Shown piece after piece: positions 36,270 through 47,264 of a stretch of DNA of 64,000 bases (position 1 is the first letter of the stretch; every line of letters begins with the position of its first letter). The translations under genes and the position numbers were made by a program. The DNA is taken from assembly GCA_025642075.2 (NCBI GenBank), contig JAODUO010000115.1:1-64000 (forward strand). Reading direction: 5' to 3'. The notes below the pieces were generated by a model. That model made no database searches, was not told the origin of the DNA, and saw only the letters and a program-made list of their open reading frames with translations. Origin of the DNA: Ridgeia piscesae. Taxonomy: Eukaryota > Annelida > Polychaeta > Sabellida > Siboglinidae.

Positions 36270-37060
36270 ATACACTGCCAAGATAATTGTGTATTGTTCT
36301 AAGGTGACTAGTGTTTTAATACATCAGACTGTTGCATAACAACTCATTCTGACGCTCGTTTTTCGACCCAAAATCCAACCTGGTAAACGTATAAGCGGTA
36401 GCAGAGTTATTAGATAGGAGCTGGGCCACTCCTCCATCACCCCACCCCCACCCCTAGTTACATAGCATAACATGAGGTATTTCTAATTCATGAAATGTGT
36501 TTTAATAGGTGAACATAGAAAAAGATGAAAGGATGTAATAATACTAATTCAAGGATACAGTCATTTTATTTTATTTAACAACGTGTACACAAACCAAAAC
36601 CTACTTTCGCAGTGGGTTCCTCTGAAACCACTTGTGCAGTAACATTTGTAGTCCATGTGAAACTTCCTGCACGTACCACCATTTTGACACAGGATTGGAA
36701 TGCAACGTTTGTAAGCTACAAAAGAAATTGCAATCAATTGCATTACTAAAAAAACCGCGAACAAACCCACGAATAACACATTTCGTTATTAAAGTACCCA
36801 TGTTTCTTTCAATAATGATAATAACGTATATGCTTTGGGAAAGTGCAGTCACCTGCGTTAATTCAGGGAGTGCGCTTGCGTCAGGTGTTGTCTATATTTT
36901 ATGTTTCATGTTATAGCCGATTTCTCAAACTATGAATATTGTGAATATCCCACATTAGCGATCGAGAAAATATACCCAAACCACTATACTCGCGTCTAAA
37001 TGTAATTTCAAACAATTGCTCCCGAATCATAGATCGAAGAACTATTTTACGAATCAACCA
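36270..37060. repeat. Duplicated block A carrying EGF exon 9
   Basis: The block aligns with those around exons 10-12 on both sides of the exon: gataacaactcattctgac-like words near 36330, and ctttcaataatgataataac near 36805. At 36280-36300 it shows the uninterrupted sequence that corresponds to the insertion site of the 5.39 kb element. Confidence 0.7.
36605..36715 (-). CDS. Exon 9: EGF-like domain 4 (duplicated block, copy A)
   Basis: A 111 nt phase 1-1 exon (acceptor ttttgtag, donor gtaggt) encodes YKRCIPILCQNGGTC, then RKFHMDYKCYC, then TSGFRGTHCES. The six EGF cysteines are intact, though the usual NPC before cysteine 2 is ILC. Both intron flanks are alignable with those of exons 10-12, for example ctttcaataa words about 100 bp upstream of the exon and the tcattttatt words downstream, so it is one member of a tandem segmental duplication. 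Confidence 0.82.
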
Positions 37061-37064
37061 CGCT

Positions 37065-37285
37065 AAAGTGTCCAAACAAAATGTTATATTTGTCATATTG
37101 TGCCAATGTCTGTCATGTATTTGTCTGTATCTTATCTGTATATTTGTCTTGGACCACAATGGAAATTTGTACTTGCACTTTTTTGTGTCATCCTTTTATG
37201 TAATGTACTTTGTATTTATATATTATGTATATCTGTACAATGTTTTACATTTAAAATTAAATAAATCCAATCCAATCCAACCCGA
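37065..37285 (+). mobile_element. Retroelement 3' end with (TCCAA)n tail
   Basis: A T-rich plus-strand segment ends aattaaataaatccaatcca with three to four atcca units. An AATAAA plus short tandem tail is typical of CR1-like LINE 3' ends. No coding part is present. Confidence 0.5.
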
Positions 37286-37297
37286 TTTTCTACAGTT

Positions 37298-37940
37298 GGA
37301 TTGATATGTCAGTTATCTGTGATGGATAGGCAAGGTTATAGAGGTATGTTTCTGAATGACGGCGGAATTTGGCAATATTTTCATCTGATCTAACACTAGA
37401 AGGAAATTTATTCCAAAGAGTAGATGCAGCAACAGGAAGGAAAAGACATGGTCGTAATATTAGTTTATACTCTAGTAAATCAGAACTAGATGGTCAAAGC
37501 TGGATAGGTTTTCGGACAGGAGTAAGTGGTATTTATATTAATTGCTTACTTAAATCATCTTATTCTGATTTACGTTGTGTCCCTAAAGTCAATACCAATA
37601 CTGGACCTAGTCTTTTTTTAAATTGGACTCCTAGTTACAACCTTGCTAAGCAATTCTAGCGATGTAATTTTGTGTTATCCTTAAAGCGAGAGTGCAAGCT
37701 CTTTGGTTTAATTTTTTTCCATTTAATATTACGTCCTTATGAGTATAACATGCATGTGGAAGGTGTATTGCCTGTCAATGTGTGTTTAATTATTTTCTTA
37801 AGGTATGAAGAATGTTCCAATTTGAAAGAGTTCGCCTGCAATACGTTCCATTGGTAATCAAAACATCCAATTTCGAAACAAAATTGACTGACAATAATGC
37901 GAAGGTTACCAGAGTTAATAGCAATACCCATTGCTGTTTA
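37298..37940 (-). pseudogene. LINE RT C-terminal fragment
   Basis: The minus strand carries SSSDLLEYKLILRPCLFLPV, AASTLWNKFPSSVRSDENIA and KFRRHSETYLYNLAYPSQ, ending DISIQL-stop near 37298. Upstream (37.6-37.9 kb) only broken motifs such as QNCLARL remain. It is tail-to-tail with the retroelement 3' end at 37.07-37.29 kb. Confidence 0.7.
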
Positions 37941-38101
37941 ACATTCGTATGAATTGAGAAAATGTATGAGCTGCTGCAAGGAACAATTTTAATCAGTAGT
38001 AGCCAATTGAAGATGCATGCTATGTTTGAAAATGCATATGTTGTGTGCTGAGAGGACTCTGTGCGTGCTTGCGAGCGTGCGAGGTGCGCGTGTATGCTTA
38101 C

Positions 38102-38215
38102 TTTCGCAATGGGTGCCCGTGAACTCTTCAGTACACCAACACTTGTAACCTCTCTTCAGTCTGTCGCAAGAGCCTCCATTCTGACAACTTTGTCCGCGGG
38201 CACAGCGTTCGTAGA
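38102..38215 (-). CDS. Exon 8: EGF-like domain 3
   Basis: A 114 nt phase 1-1 exon (acceptor ttcacag, donor gtaagc) encodes YERCARGQSCQNGGSC, then DRLKRGYKCWC, then TEEFTGTHCES. The cysteine pattern is complete, with QNGG and FTGTHC. It has one extra residue in the first loop (ARGQS) compared with the domains that follow. It is outside the four-copy duplicated block but shares the YERC start style. Confidence 0.8.
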
Positions 38216-38334
38216 CTGTGAAACATTCATGAACATTATGTTAGGTTAGGCTTACCATCCATTCCTTACAAGTCACTTAACATTGAACAAGATGTCGACT
38301 AAATAAATTAACTAGATATAGTCTTCTAGTTTTT

Positions 38335-38393
38335 TCTCTCTCTCTTTTCTCCATCCCTCCTTCCTTCCTTCTTCTCTCTCTCTCTCTCTCTCA
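38335..38393. repeat. Polypyrimidine (TC)n tract
   Basis: About 60 bp of ctctct, ccttcc and tctctc words between exons 7 and 8. Confidence 0.9.
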
Positions 38394-38666
38394 CCTGTCA
38401 ATCGTACTCGATGATGACATCTATGTATTTTTCCCGAAGATGAGTTTTTATTGCTGATGTTCGAAAAGTATTTTTGCAATGTTGCGTATAATTATTATAA
38501 ATTAAATACACAACAAAAGTAAGTGTACTATCTATACGTTTGCCATTCGTTTGGATAAATCGTAGTGAATAAATATGCGAGAAAATGCTAATAGCCTAGG
38601 TAAAAACTAGGGTTTTCGATTGCCTTGACTAATATGACCGCATATTGCCTTGTATCTCATACTAAC

Positions 38667-38885
38667 CATGTTTGCCATAAACGGCCACTTCACACAAGAT
38701 AAGAATCTTATCCTTTGTTCTGATCACCACACTCCGTCCTGTCATCTTGCGTACACATGGAATATATATGGTTTCGCCGGTGATAACCTCTCGTGTGAAT
38801 GTTCCGCATGTCCACCACCGCAATTGTATATGTCGGTCGTCTCTACCTGGGCCAACTCGAATGGTCAAATCGTTCATCATCCAAC
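38667..38885 (-). CDS. Exon 7: C-terminal half of FTP/F5/8C domain 2
   Basis: A 219 nt phase 1-1 exon (acceptor attttag, donor gttagt) reads GWMMNDLTIRVGPGRDDR, then WWTCGTFTREVITGETIYI, PCVRKMTGRSVVIR and LCEVAVYGKHG. This is a classical FTP C-half: xxMNDLTIRVG, the GETIxIxC strand, GRxVVIR, and LCEVAVYG. It follows TDCC of exon 6 directly. The second triad arginine expected just after DCC is missing (GWMM). The domain fold is clear; sugar binding is doubtful. Confidence 0.83.
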
Positions 38886-38998
38886 CTAAAATATGTCAGC
38901 ACAAGTATTACTCAAGGACATTTAGATTAGTTGAAGACAATTGTCGCTTTAGTGATGCGCCAAACAATCGCTGAATGACGGGAAATAATACAACTCAC

Positions 38999-39244
38999 CA
39001 CAACAGTCGGTCCTGGTTGTTATAACGACCCCATCCACTTGGATTAGTCTCTTGTTGTCGAACACTACTCTCCAAAAAGTGCCAAGCGATGGGTATGGTA
39101 AAGCATATGAGCAGCTGTGATGGTCAAATATGCCGTCAGTATTACCGTCTACAGCATTTGTTGCAGGTTCGTTCACATCGCGATTGTTGTAGCTTTTACT
39201 CTGATCAGCTCTTTTATATGCCAGTGCCCAATTCTTCCCTGTCT
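38999..39244 (-). CDS. Exon 6: N-terminal half of FTP/F5/8C domain 2
   Basis: A 246 nt phase 1-1 exon (acceptor gtttcag, donor gtgagt) reads TGKNWALAYKRADQSKSYNN, then EPATNAVDGNTDGIFDHHSC, SYALPYPSLGTFWRVVF, and VDGVVITTRTDCC. It carries the FTP signatures NxAL..KxADQS.SY, ATNAVDGN, SC, WRV and TRTDCC. Compared with eel fucolectin, the SC(T)H histidine is Y here while the arginine before DCC is kept, so the His-Arg-Arg fucose triad looks incomplete. The domain is completed by exon 7 after an intron of about 110 bp. Confidence 0.82.
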
Positions 39245-39605
39245 CTGAAACAAATACGAATCCGTAGACAGTCTGGAATGTGTCACTACTGATATTTAAA
39301 TCAGCTCCCGTGAAAATGAAGTAAAACGTTGTTTACAACTACGGAAAGATAATACAAAACTTGCCATCGACAGTGCATGAATTTGTACGTGCAGCCGTGC
39401 GTGCGTCCGTGTAAGTTGCGCGTCAATAAAATTATGGAATATAGGACTCGACTCCAACATGCATATACACTATTAAATATCCGTGCAATAATGTTGCCAT
39501 TGGTCATAACGTAAAGCTCACATCTTAATTAACATATTACACGAATTATTTAGGTGCACTTACAATCTCCTTCAGCTACATTCTTGTGTATGTGTCATAT
39601 ATGTG

Positions 39606-39769
<164 letters not shown>

Positions 39770-39812
39770 TGTTTATATGTACATAAGACATCGACGCAAG
39801 TGTAACTCTTAC

Positions 39813-39923
39813 TTTCACATCTGGTTCCAGTAAAGTGATCTTTGCACGTGCACTTGTATCGTTTCCCTTCATTCTCGCAATCACCGCCGTTCTGACAGGG
39901 CCACGTGTCACATGGCTCATAAA
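39813..39923 (-). CDS. Exon 5: EGF-like domain 2
   Basis: A 111 nt phase 1-1 exon (acceptor gtgtag, donor gtaaga) encodes YEPCDTWPCQNGGDC, then ENEGKRYKCTC, then KDHFTGTRCE. All six EGF cysteines, the QNGG motif and the aromatic F-x-G-x-x-C end are present. It links the two FTP domains. A (TG)n array of about 160 bp begins only about 45 bp past the donor, inside the next intron. A broken copy of this exon lies at 42.6 kb. Confidence 0.82.
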
Positions 39924-40179
39924 CTACACGAAGTTGGTCTTATTTATCATGTGACAAGGTAGGATAGCGATAGAGCCGTATTCACCATGTTCAATTGGCA
40001 ATGTACGTTACATGTCAGACAGGAATGTATTCTGGTGTTTGAATATTAGTGTTGGGATACAAAGTCATTCGTAAAGAGGAAGTATTGAAACCTGGAAAGG
40101 ACACATCTATGGAGAGTTCTAATGTTTTAAATGATAATGTTGGCCATAATGCCGCTCATGTTGACAACTTGAGTTCGCT

Positions 40180-40565
40180 GCAGAAGAGAATCCAGACTCC
40201 AATAACACATCGGTGCGTCTACTGAGAGCAGATGTAGCTTGGTAAACAGTTTCTGTGGGATGGCCGTGTTGAACGCGGAACTGTAATTACGAACCGGATG
40301 TATGCATACCAGTTCGGAAACTCCAAGGGCTGAAAAACGAATTGAAGCACAAAGGCAACAGGGTCATTCGCTGTTCTGTCTCCCATACTGTTGCAACTGG
40401 AGGGGAGAATCCTGTTGGAGTTGGGAAACGACTTCAGATACGCAAGAACCAGTCGCTCTAACACCTTCATCACCACTGACGTCAGAGCCACGGGCGGTCG
40501 TCGTTCACGTGCTTCACCTTGAGCTATTTAAGAACAGGGATTATGGTCGCTGCATTGAAACATAC
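40180..40565 (-). pseudogene. LINE RT fragment (Rex/Babar or jockey-like)
   Basis: The minus strand reads ATIIPVLK, KVKHVNDDRPWL, then MALTSVVMKVLERLVLAYLK, then decayed VAFVLQFVFQPLEFPNWYA. The RPVALTSVVMKxxERLVLxxLK block and LxHLExPNxYxR are characteristic of a widespread aquatic-animal LINE RT. It is truncated on both sides. Confidence 0.72.
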
Positions 40566-41624
40566 ATGAACAGTGTGTAGTACAGAGAGCGAGTGTCTCA
40601 ATACACAAAGGCTGGTTCGGATGAATATGCGACCCATCCGAAAGCTCTACATCTCCCGTGACAAATGTGAAGCTGCAATAATTGTTATTGTTATACCAGG
40701 ATGTAAAATATATATTTCCAAGACGTACGTGGACAGACGGGGGATGTGCTAACTTGGCGTGATGGACGTTTAGGCAGACTCGTGGGGCAAGCCATATACA
40801 AAACCGTCGGGAAACAGTACTACCTGCCGGTGTGTTAATCCATGATTTGTTTATGTAAACAATAAACAACATGAAGTATCCTAGTGGTGGGCTCCTAGAC
40901 CATATTTTTGGGAAGATTTAGGACTTGGTCAAAGTAACTCCAGAGTTGGTGATGATAATGCGCGGGAAAACATGAACATTTTAAAGGTATAAAGGAAAAC
41001 ACACGTAAAATGAGATAAGTAACGCTATAGATGGTAAGTTCAGAGGCAGACAGTGACTATGGTGTAGATGGATCTGGGGCAGAGGGACACGTGCTGGTTA
41101 GACAAGGTTATATTAGCCCGGATTCAAGAAGAACGTTTATCTATTCAGGAACAAATAATCCATGATGAGTGGTTATGCGTTCCAGTTGTCAAAGAAGACT
41201 GAAACAGTCTACTGGGATACAATCCAATCTAGGACATCATCAGTATTATTCGCTTATATACACGACTCATGAATATAATATGCAATCGAGTTTATGTGTT
41301 AATTAGTACAACATACGATTATAATGTAAACTCTGCAACGAACAGTCGTCAAGATAAACAGGTACTGACGGATGACTTCACACAAAAGTTGCCAATTGTG
41401 AAATAACGAGATATATGGACTGGCTGAGTTTGTTGACTTTGACACAGATAATTAGCTGCTAATTACAAATACAGAAATCAACAAGAGTTAATATTGAAAA
41501 CAACACGACCGATGGATACCGTACACGGTAATACGCTATTTGTATACATTCGTGTACACCTCGTTAACACATACATTTTGTTCAATCTTCAAAACACTTT
41601 GTTATACACAGTTGCTTAAAATTA
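40566..41624. other. Intron stretch, nothing recognised
   Basis: About 1 kb between a LINE fragment and the FTP-exon duplication. No motif or repeat structure was identified. Confidence 0.5.
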
Positions 41625-42200
41625 TTTTAGATCGTATTGGAAAGCCGGTATATATTAATGACACAAACCCTGTTACTAAAGCTAGTACAGTGATGGAAAT
41701 GCGTAAACATATCAGGTTTACTTAAATACGTCCACACTAAATTATATGAATGCCATATAAACTAACAGTATTCAGCATAGACACAGAGAAATAACCGTAT
41801 TGAGCAAATGTAATATTAACGCCGCGACCTCTCAAACTAGGTTGAAATGCGATATCAATATTCGTAAACGCAAAACATTTAACAAGGTTTGTACCGCCAT
41901 GTTTGTCATGCAAAATTACATACAGTTCTATTTATAATTATTGTATTGGATTGCGGATATAAATTAATGATACAGGCGACATCACTAACGCATGCACGAT
42001 GACGAAAATGCGTAAATACATCAGGTTTACTTAGAGATGTTCACATTGAATTTGAAACAACTAGCACTAGACACTAACCGTGTTCAGCATAGATAGCCAC
42101 TTGACACACAGAGAGAGGACCACGTTGAAGAGTTGTAATCTTCACTCCGCGACCTTTCAAACTAGATTGACATGTGATATCATATATCGTTTCCCATAAA
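41625..42200 (-). repeat. Tandem duplication of the FTP-1 C-half exon and flank
   Basis: Two direct copies of about 300 bp are visible. Shared words include the plus-strand gcgacctctcaaactaggttga at about 41825 against gcgacctttcaaactagattg at about 42140, the ttcagcatag segments at 41771 and 42083, and the aaaatgcgtaaatacatcag-like flanks at about 41697 and 42008. The copy at 42.1 kb is the intact exon 4. The copy at 41.76-41.88 kb has diverged and lost its reading frame, so it is a pseudo-exon left by local duplication. Confidence 0.6.
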
Positions 42201-42282
42201 TGGCTTGAAAAGGTTGCGCATAATTGATATTTCCTTTCATAAGGACCTACTTCAACCTTGAATTTGGACGGCACAAGCGTAC
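42079..42282 (-). CDS. Exon 4: C-terminal half of FTP/F5/8C domain 1
   Basis: A 204 nt phase 1-1 exon (acceptor atttcag, donor gttagt) reads GTLVPSKFKVEVGPYERKYQ, then CATFSSHLW, ETIYDITCQSSLKGRGVKI and VCQVAIYAEHG. The FxVxVG start and the (V/L)CQVAIY end are hallmarks of the FTP C-terminal half, parallel to exon 7. It joins exon 3 as ...KYFRG/TLVPSKF... in frame. A degraded second copy of this exon lies just downstream at about 41.76-41.88 kb. Confidence 0.77.
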
Positions 42283-42561
42283 CTGAAATGAGACATACTA
42301 TGATCACGTGCGGTACAGGTCAGTTGCCACCATCTGAATAAGAGAAATGTGTTCGACCCGATCTATAGAATAAGTGCCAGTAAAGGTATATAATACGAGT
42401 GAGTTTGTTTAATATTGTACCAGTTGCAAAGGCAACGGACTAAATTGAACGTCGTGGTCTATAACTTGACAATGGCGTGATTTCGCAGACGTTTTGAAAT
42501 TTGCGGACATCATCCCTCTCCATGTTAGTAAGGCGTGGTTTAATTTAGACATAGGCATACT

Positions 42562-42616
42562 TACGCCTGTTCGTTTCGGTTCTCACTGGGGCCATGTGTC
42601 ACATGCTTCCAGAACT
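42562..42616 (-). pseudogene. Relic of an EGF exon inside the FTP-1 intron
   Basis: The minus strand reads tagttctggaagcatgtgac, then acatggccc, closely matching the start of EGF exon 5 (tag, V-Y-E-P-C-D-T-W-P-C). The match then loses the second cysteine, meets a TGA, and collapses to a gtaagt-like donor. It sits between exons 3 and 4, where an EGF could not be spliced without breaking the FTP domain. This is a decayed duplicate, not a used exon. Confidence 0.6.
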
Positions 42617-43084
42617 ATGTTAGGAGTGTATTTCTTTATTTAAATAATGGTTAGTGATGCCTTATAAACATACATGTAATTGCCCTAAAACGTTGAGAAG
42701 ATCCGGTAGGGACAGTAGCTCTGTTGATAGACATCAGTTCCGCTCCATTTATGTGGAGGCGCCAACCTCTGATTCCCACAACCTGCAAACTTACGCATTC
42801 CTCCTAGGAAAATCAAGTACACAGCAGATGCTACACCCTGAGCAATAGTGTTAGCCCTGGCATCGGCTGACAAGCAAAAGTACGTGAGTGGATCTCGTAT
42901 GCTTACCGAATTGAGGGACGTCTGCTCACAACAAACATACTGCTTCGGAGTAGGAGTAAGCCGCTAGTATTCACTAAACATGTCACAAGAAATGTGTACA
43001 TATGCAAGTATGTATTTGATTTTAAATTGTAAATATCCGTGTATTTTTACGATTTTTAGGTAGCTGCTGAATAAACACAGGTTT

Positions 43085-43560
43085 ATTCACTATACTCCAT
43101 AATATTTCAATTTATCAATTAAAATTGTATGATCAATGGCATCAAAGGCCTTGGAAAGATAGATAAATATTAATAGGTCAGTCTTAAAAAAAGCTTAGTG
43201 TCTTTCAAGTGAGATGATAATTGTTCATGGAAAATGGTCAATACGTTTGAAATAGTTGGTAGACGTGATATGGGCCTATAATTACTTAATACTGTTTGTT
43301 CACCTTTTCATAGACTGGGGTTACCTTTGCAATGTTTAGTTAATCAGGGTGTATTCCTGCGGTTAATACTTGATTTGCTAATAAAGTTAAATATTTGGTT
43401 AGTGCTTGTTCAATAATAGTTTTGCAATTTAGTGGAGAGATCATCAAATCCACAACCACCTTTGTTGTACTGTTTATGATATCTTCTTTAACGTATTTAA
43501 ATGCGAAATTACTATCTACTATTGTATTTAGATAACATGTATGTCAACGAGTGCCTTTAT
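43085..43560 (-). pseudogene. Decayed LINE RT fragment
   Basis: Minus-strand pieces read AKVTPVYEK, IGPYHVYQLFQTY and LLIFIYLSKAFDAID in RT order (VTPVFKKG, YRPISxLxxFSK, DLSKAFDTIDH). There are many stops. It lies in the intron that splits FTP domain 1. Confidence 0.6.
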
Positions 43561-43994
43561 ATTTGATATTATTTGCCAGATTATTACGTATTTTAGTAAA
43601 ACAAATGCATTGAATTTATTTACAATGTCTTACTTATCTGTCACAATGGAATCATTCTTTAAAATGCTAAGTAAATGATTTATTAGATTTATGTCTAGAC
43701 AGGATTTCATTTATTGTTTTTTACGTGTTTTTTAAATACAATTTAAAATCATTAAAACATTTCTCAAAACATAGTTGTTTTGCTTTGCGAAAACGTGTTT
43801 CAAAATGCCATTGTATGTGTTTTAAAATGACCAATAATACGCCATATTCGGATGATTCAGAGTTTGCATCCCAGAAATAATGGTGCTCCTTGACTTCTAT
43901 TTGAATACCACCTAATTCATATATGACGGCGTATACTATCAGCAAGCACATGGTGCAGTCATGGGGTCACCTATGTCACCCTAGTAGCTAATTG

Positions 43995-44480
43995 TTACAC
44001 CTCTGCAGCACCTCAACATCCATCATCCACATTATTACATGAATACGATATGATAGAGTGCATTGCACACATCAACAGCATCACCAGCGCACTCGAGAAA
44101 GACGGCAAACTTCATTTCCCAGATTTATGCATCCACATTCAGGATGAATGATCTACGAATCTAATCACATACCTCAAGCCTACACACCCTGACCAGTGCG
44201 TCAAGTTCATTTCACACCAGACTCTAACTCATAAATTGATCCGGCGTATGCACGCTAATGAATAGGGCACACCAGTATGTTACCACAACTGAAGACAGGA
44301 AAGCAGAACTTGCGCATGTCCACAATCCCCTGAGAGCCAATGGATATCCAATGTGAGCGTTTGCTGTTCGACCGCTTAGTGTGAACAGACCACATACGAA
44401 CAAGAGCAGTGTTCAAACATCAAACTCAAGCCGACCCATGTTAGGATTACTATACCTAGAAGGGAATGCACTTGTACGAT
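43995..44480 (+). pseudogene. Penelope-like element RT fragment
   Basis: The plus strand reads ITSALEKDGKLHFPDLCIHI, QDE-stop, STNLITYLKPTHPDQCVKF and ISHQTLTHKL, then decayed HQYVTT-type motifs. The E.DGKLHFLDLxIH...TxxYRKPTHTDQYLxFxSHxPxxHK block is diagnostic of Penelope-like (and related) RTs. Several stops. Confidence 0.72.
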
Positions 44481-44924
44481 AAACCTGCAAACAGCCCAAT
44501 ACTGTTCCTGTTCAATGGAAATGCATCCGACCCAATGTGGAACCATCTATCACAATACCTATACATCGACGACAACGATGAAACACAGAGACCACTCAGT
44601 CAGAATTTGACATGTTTGAGATTTTGATAAAAAAAGTAATTCTTTAGAAGGTTTTACGTTGTTAATCTATTGAATTCTCAAAAACGTTCATCATAAATGT
44701 AACTACGTAGCACACTTGCATAACTCCACACAATTTATATGTGCTATAATGAGAGACGTTCGATTGGCCCTTCAGTGAGCATTGTATGTTTTTTGTCGAG
44801 GACGTGCTCCGTTTTGCATGGACATTCAGCTGTAACAATTAAATAAACCAAAGTCATAACGTTGAAGCCTTGGATTCGCCTGCTATTTGAGTGTGAATAA
44901 TTGTTATTATAAATAATAATTAAT

Positions 44925-44942
44925 GATATATATATATATTTT

Positions 44943-44983
<41 letters not shown>

Positions 44984-45165
44984 CATCATCATCATCATTG
45001 TGCAGCCATAGTGTCCCGTGGTTGATGGTGATGATATGTTGCGCTATCCTCTGTCAGATGGTACCCTTCCAGTAGTCGTTTAGTTTGTTTCTCAAACGTC
45101 TCGCTGTTCTTCCTCTAGGTCTTTTCCTTTCGTAGGGTTTCCAGGTGGTGATATATATTATATAT
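44925..45165 (-). pseudogene. LINE 3' end with (GAT)n tail and adjacent (TA)n
   Basis: The minus strand reads TTWKPYERKRPRGRTARRLR, NKLNDYWKGTI and QRIAQ, then a short 3' end into gatgatgatgatgata at 44983-44998. The W.....RPRGRPxxRWxD.L..YW.G..WQRIAQ ending is typical of a LINE family with a GAT tail. (TA)n at about 44950-44980 follows. Confidence 0.65.
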
Positions 45166-45520
45166 ATACATACACAATAATGAATTTTCGTATCTTTTAA
45201 ACTCGCATAACTGTACGAAATAATCCGATTTGTGAAAGGCTTTATGTTCTCTACTTAAAAAGCCTACTCAAGAACGCAACACTAAAAATATAACGTCTAG
45301 AAAGTTAGGGACCTTTTTCAAATTGGTACAATATTAAATACACTCACCCATATTCATATCGACATATATAGATGTTTATGTAGATCGTTTTAAAAGGATC
45401 GTTGACTCTTGTCGGGATTGAGTAGTAATTTTTCCCATGGGAATCATATCACCTAATTATATTCTTTATTTACATTAACATCTGAAAAACCGGTATCTTT
45501 GCTATATATCTCAAACTTAC

Positions 45521-45724
45521 CACGAAAATATTTTACTGCGTATACTTCAACAAGCCTGCGAAATTCTACTCTGAACCATAAAGAGTTCTTCGTGTATGAC
45601 CCTGGACATGACCGATCATAATATGTACGTCCATAATTGCCATCTATGGTCAGAGGCATTTTGTTTTTGTGCCACCGATAGAGATTATTCTGAAATGCTT
45701 TCCCTTCCACAGCCAGATTCTTAT
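45521..45724 (-). CDS. Exon 3: N-terminal half of FTP/F5/8C domain 1
   Basis: This 204 nt phase 1-1 exon has acceptor tttcag and donor gtaagt. It begins KNLAVEGKAFQNN and continues through MPLTIDGNYG, YYDRSCPGSYTKN, LWFRVEF and VYAVKYFRG. This matches the N-terminal half of the fucolectin/tachylectin-4/pentraxin-like (FTP) F5/8C fold: the NLA start, AxDGN, the SC, WxRVxF, and the strand leading to the ITNRxDCC region. The usual DCC pair is absent. Exon 4 completes the domain after an intron of about 3.2 kb. Lectin activity is uncertain because the fucose-contact residues known from eel fucolectin are not obvious here. Confidence 0.78.
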
Positions 45725-46475
45725 CTGAAAAGAAAGATACACAAAGGTTGATCAAACTAATGTAAATGGCATGTCCATGCTTTGCGAAATATGACTTTTG
45801 TTGGTTAACTAACATAACATTATCATAACCAATAAGCTAAACAATATTTTGTTTGTTTAAGTATACTTCGCTACACAACCGAATTAGTTGTCATTATATT
45901 GCATACCATTTGTTACAGCCACTGATTGACTGGTAATTGATAGTGGATCGTATAATTACGAATACATCCGGCGACCGAATGAGTAGGTCACACTTCTGTC
46001 AACTCCGTTATGATAATCAAGGAATGGAAAGTTGTTCTAGTACAATAACAGGCTAATATTTACCATGCATTATAATATAGTTAAAAGTTTCCAAACGAAA
46101 TGTTTACATAGTAAGGTTTTCATGACATCTAGCGCATACAGTGATGAACGATATACTAATTTTATATTTGAGAAATGTCCTAGTTCAAACATTACTTAGT
46201 ACTGCTTCATAATAAAATCATTCATTGAAAGAAAAAGTGAGTTACGTGCCGTTGAAAACCGGAAGCTGCCCTACATCCCCTCGCTCATCACACCCTACAT
46301 CCCCGGACGCGTTTTAAGATCTGCTGATATTTATTCGAATCTGTGAAAAGGCGCGTGTAAAGACACATTATTTTAAACTTTCTTTCAATGTGAATTTTAC
46401 ATTATCGTTTAACAGCTTTATCTTAGCAACTGCATACGCATTATTATAATCTTAGCAACTGTATACGCATTATAA
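45725..46475. other. Intron stretch upstream of FTP exon 3, nothing recognised
   Basis: About 750 bp of AT-rich DNA with no element or coding motif seen. Confidence 0.5.
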
Positions 46476-46479
46476 TAAT

Positions 46480-46716
46480 ATTTTATTTATTTATTTATTA
46501 TTGTTTACAATCGTTAGTTATCTACACTGTGATAATGCAATTGTTATAATTATAGAGTTAGATCATGATTTTTAGAATAGTTATACGTCTTATTTTATTA
46601 CACACATTTCAGTACCTCTGGTAATAAGTACATAAGTATTACTATTTTTAAACACTGTTAACACAATTGAACAGTTTTACTTTATGAGTGTATAAATAAA
46701 GTTATTATTATTATTC
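46480..46716 (+). mobile_element. Probable LINE 3' tail with (TTA)n
   Basis: An AT-rich segment ends tataaataaagttattatta, the same tail form as the LINE end at 35.47-35.51 kb. No coding part was detected. Confidence 0.4.
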
Positions 46717-47069
46717 CCTCCCATATTATGTTCAATCGAACACCATGTCAACTTCTCTGGGAAACATCCACAAACGCTGCAATTAGTGTGCGAATACTAT
46801 TCCAACCACCACCACTGATTATGGATTATGGCAAGGTGCTTCGTGAACTGCAGCAGGTTGACATCGGCCAGTTTTATTAATAAGCACTCACCCACATGTA
46901 TTATCAATATATCTTTCTTTCAATTGAATGGCAACAGTCTTACTTGGCTCAGCTGTCAGCCTGGAACCCCGTATTATATCACCTATTTTTATATTTACTG
47001 ATTATGTTTGTTTGATTAATTTATACGATTCCAAACCACTATCTATATAGTTTTCAATATGGAGTGAAC

Positions 47070-47145
47070 GAACTTGATTCGAACCCGGGTTCTCTTCATC
47101 GAGAGCCCGACACTCAAGCCACTGTACCACTGCGCTACTGCAACG
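47070..47145 (-). mobile_element. tRNA-derived SINE head
   Basis: The minus strand reads gtagcgcagtggtacagtgg (A-box) and, about 35 bp later, gggttcgaatc (B-box). Flanks do not close an acceptor stem, so it is a SINE head or tRNA relic, not a tRNA gene. Confidence 0.6.
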
Positions 47146-47264
47146 TCACGCTTTATTCACAGTAGTGGTGTCTTTTGGGGTATGACATAGTCACTATTAT
47201 TGCAGCATGCATACAATAAAAACAATTACAAAACATCTAAAAGTAGATTACCTTAATTGACTGT

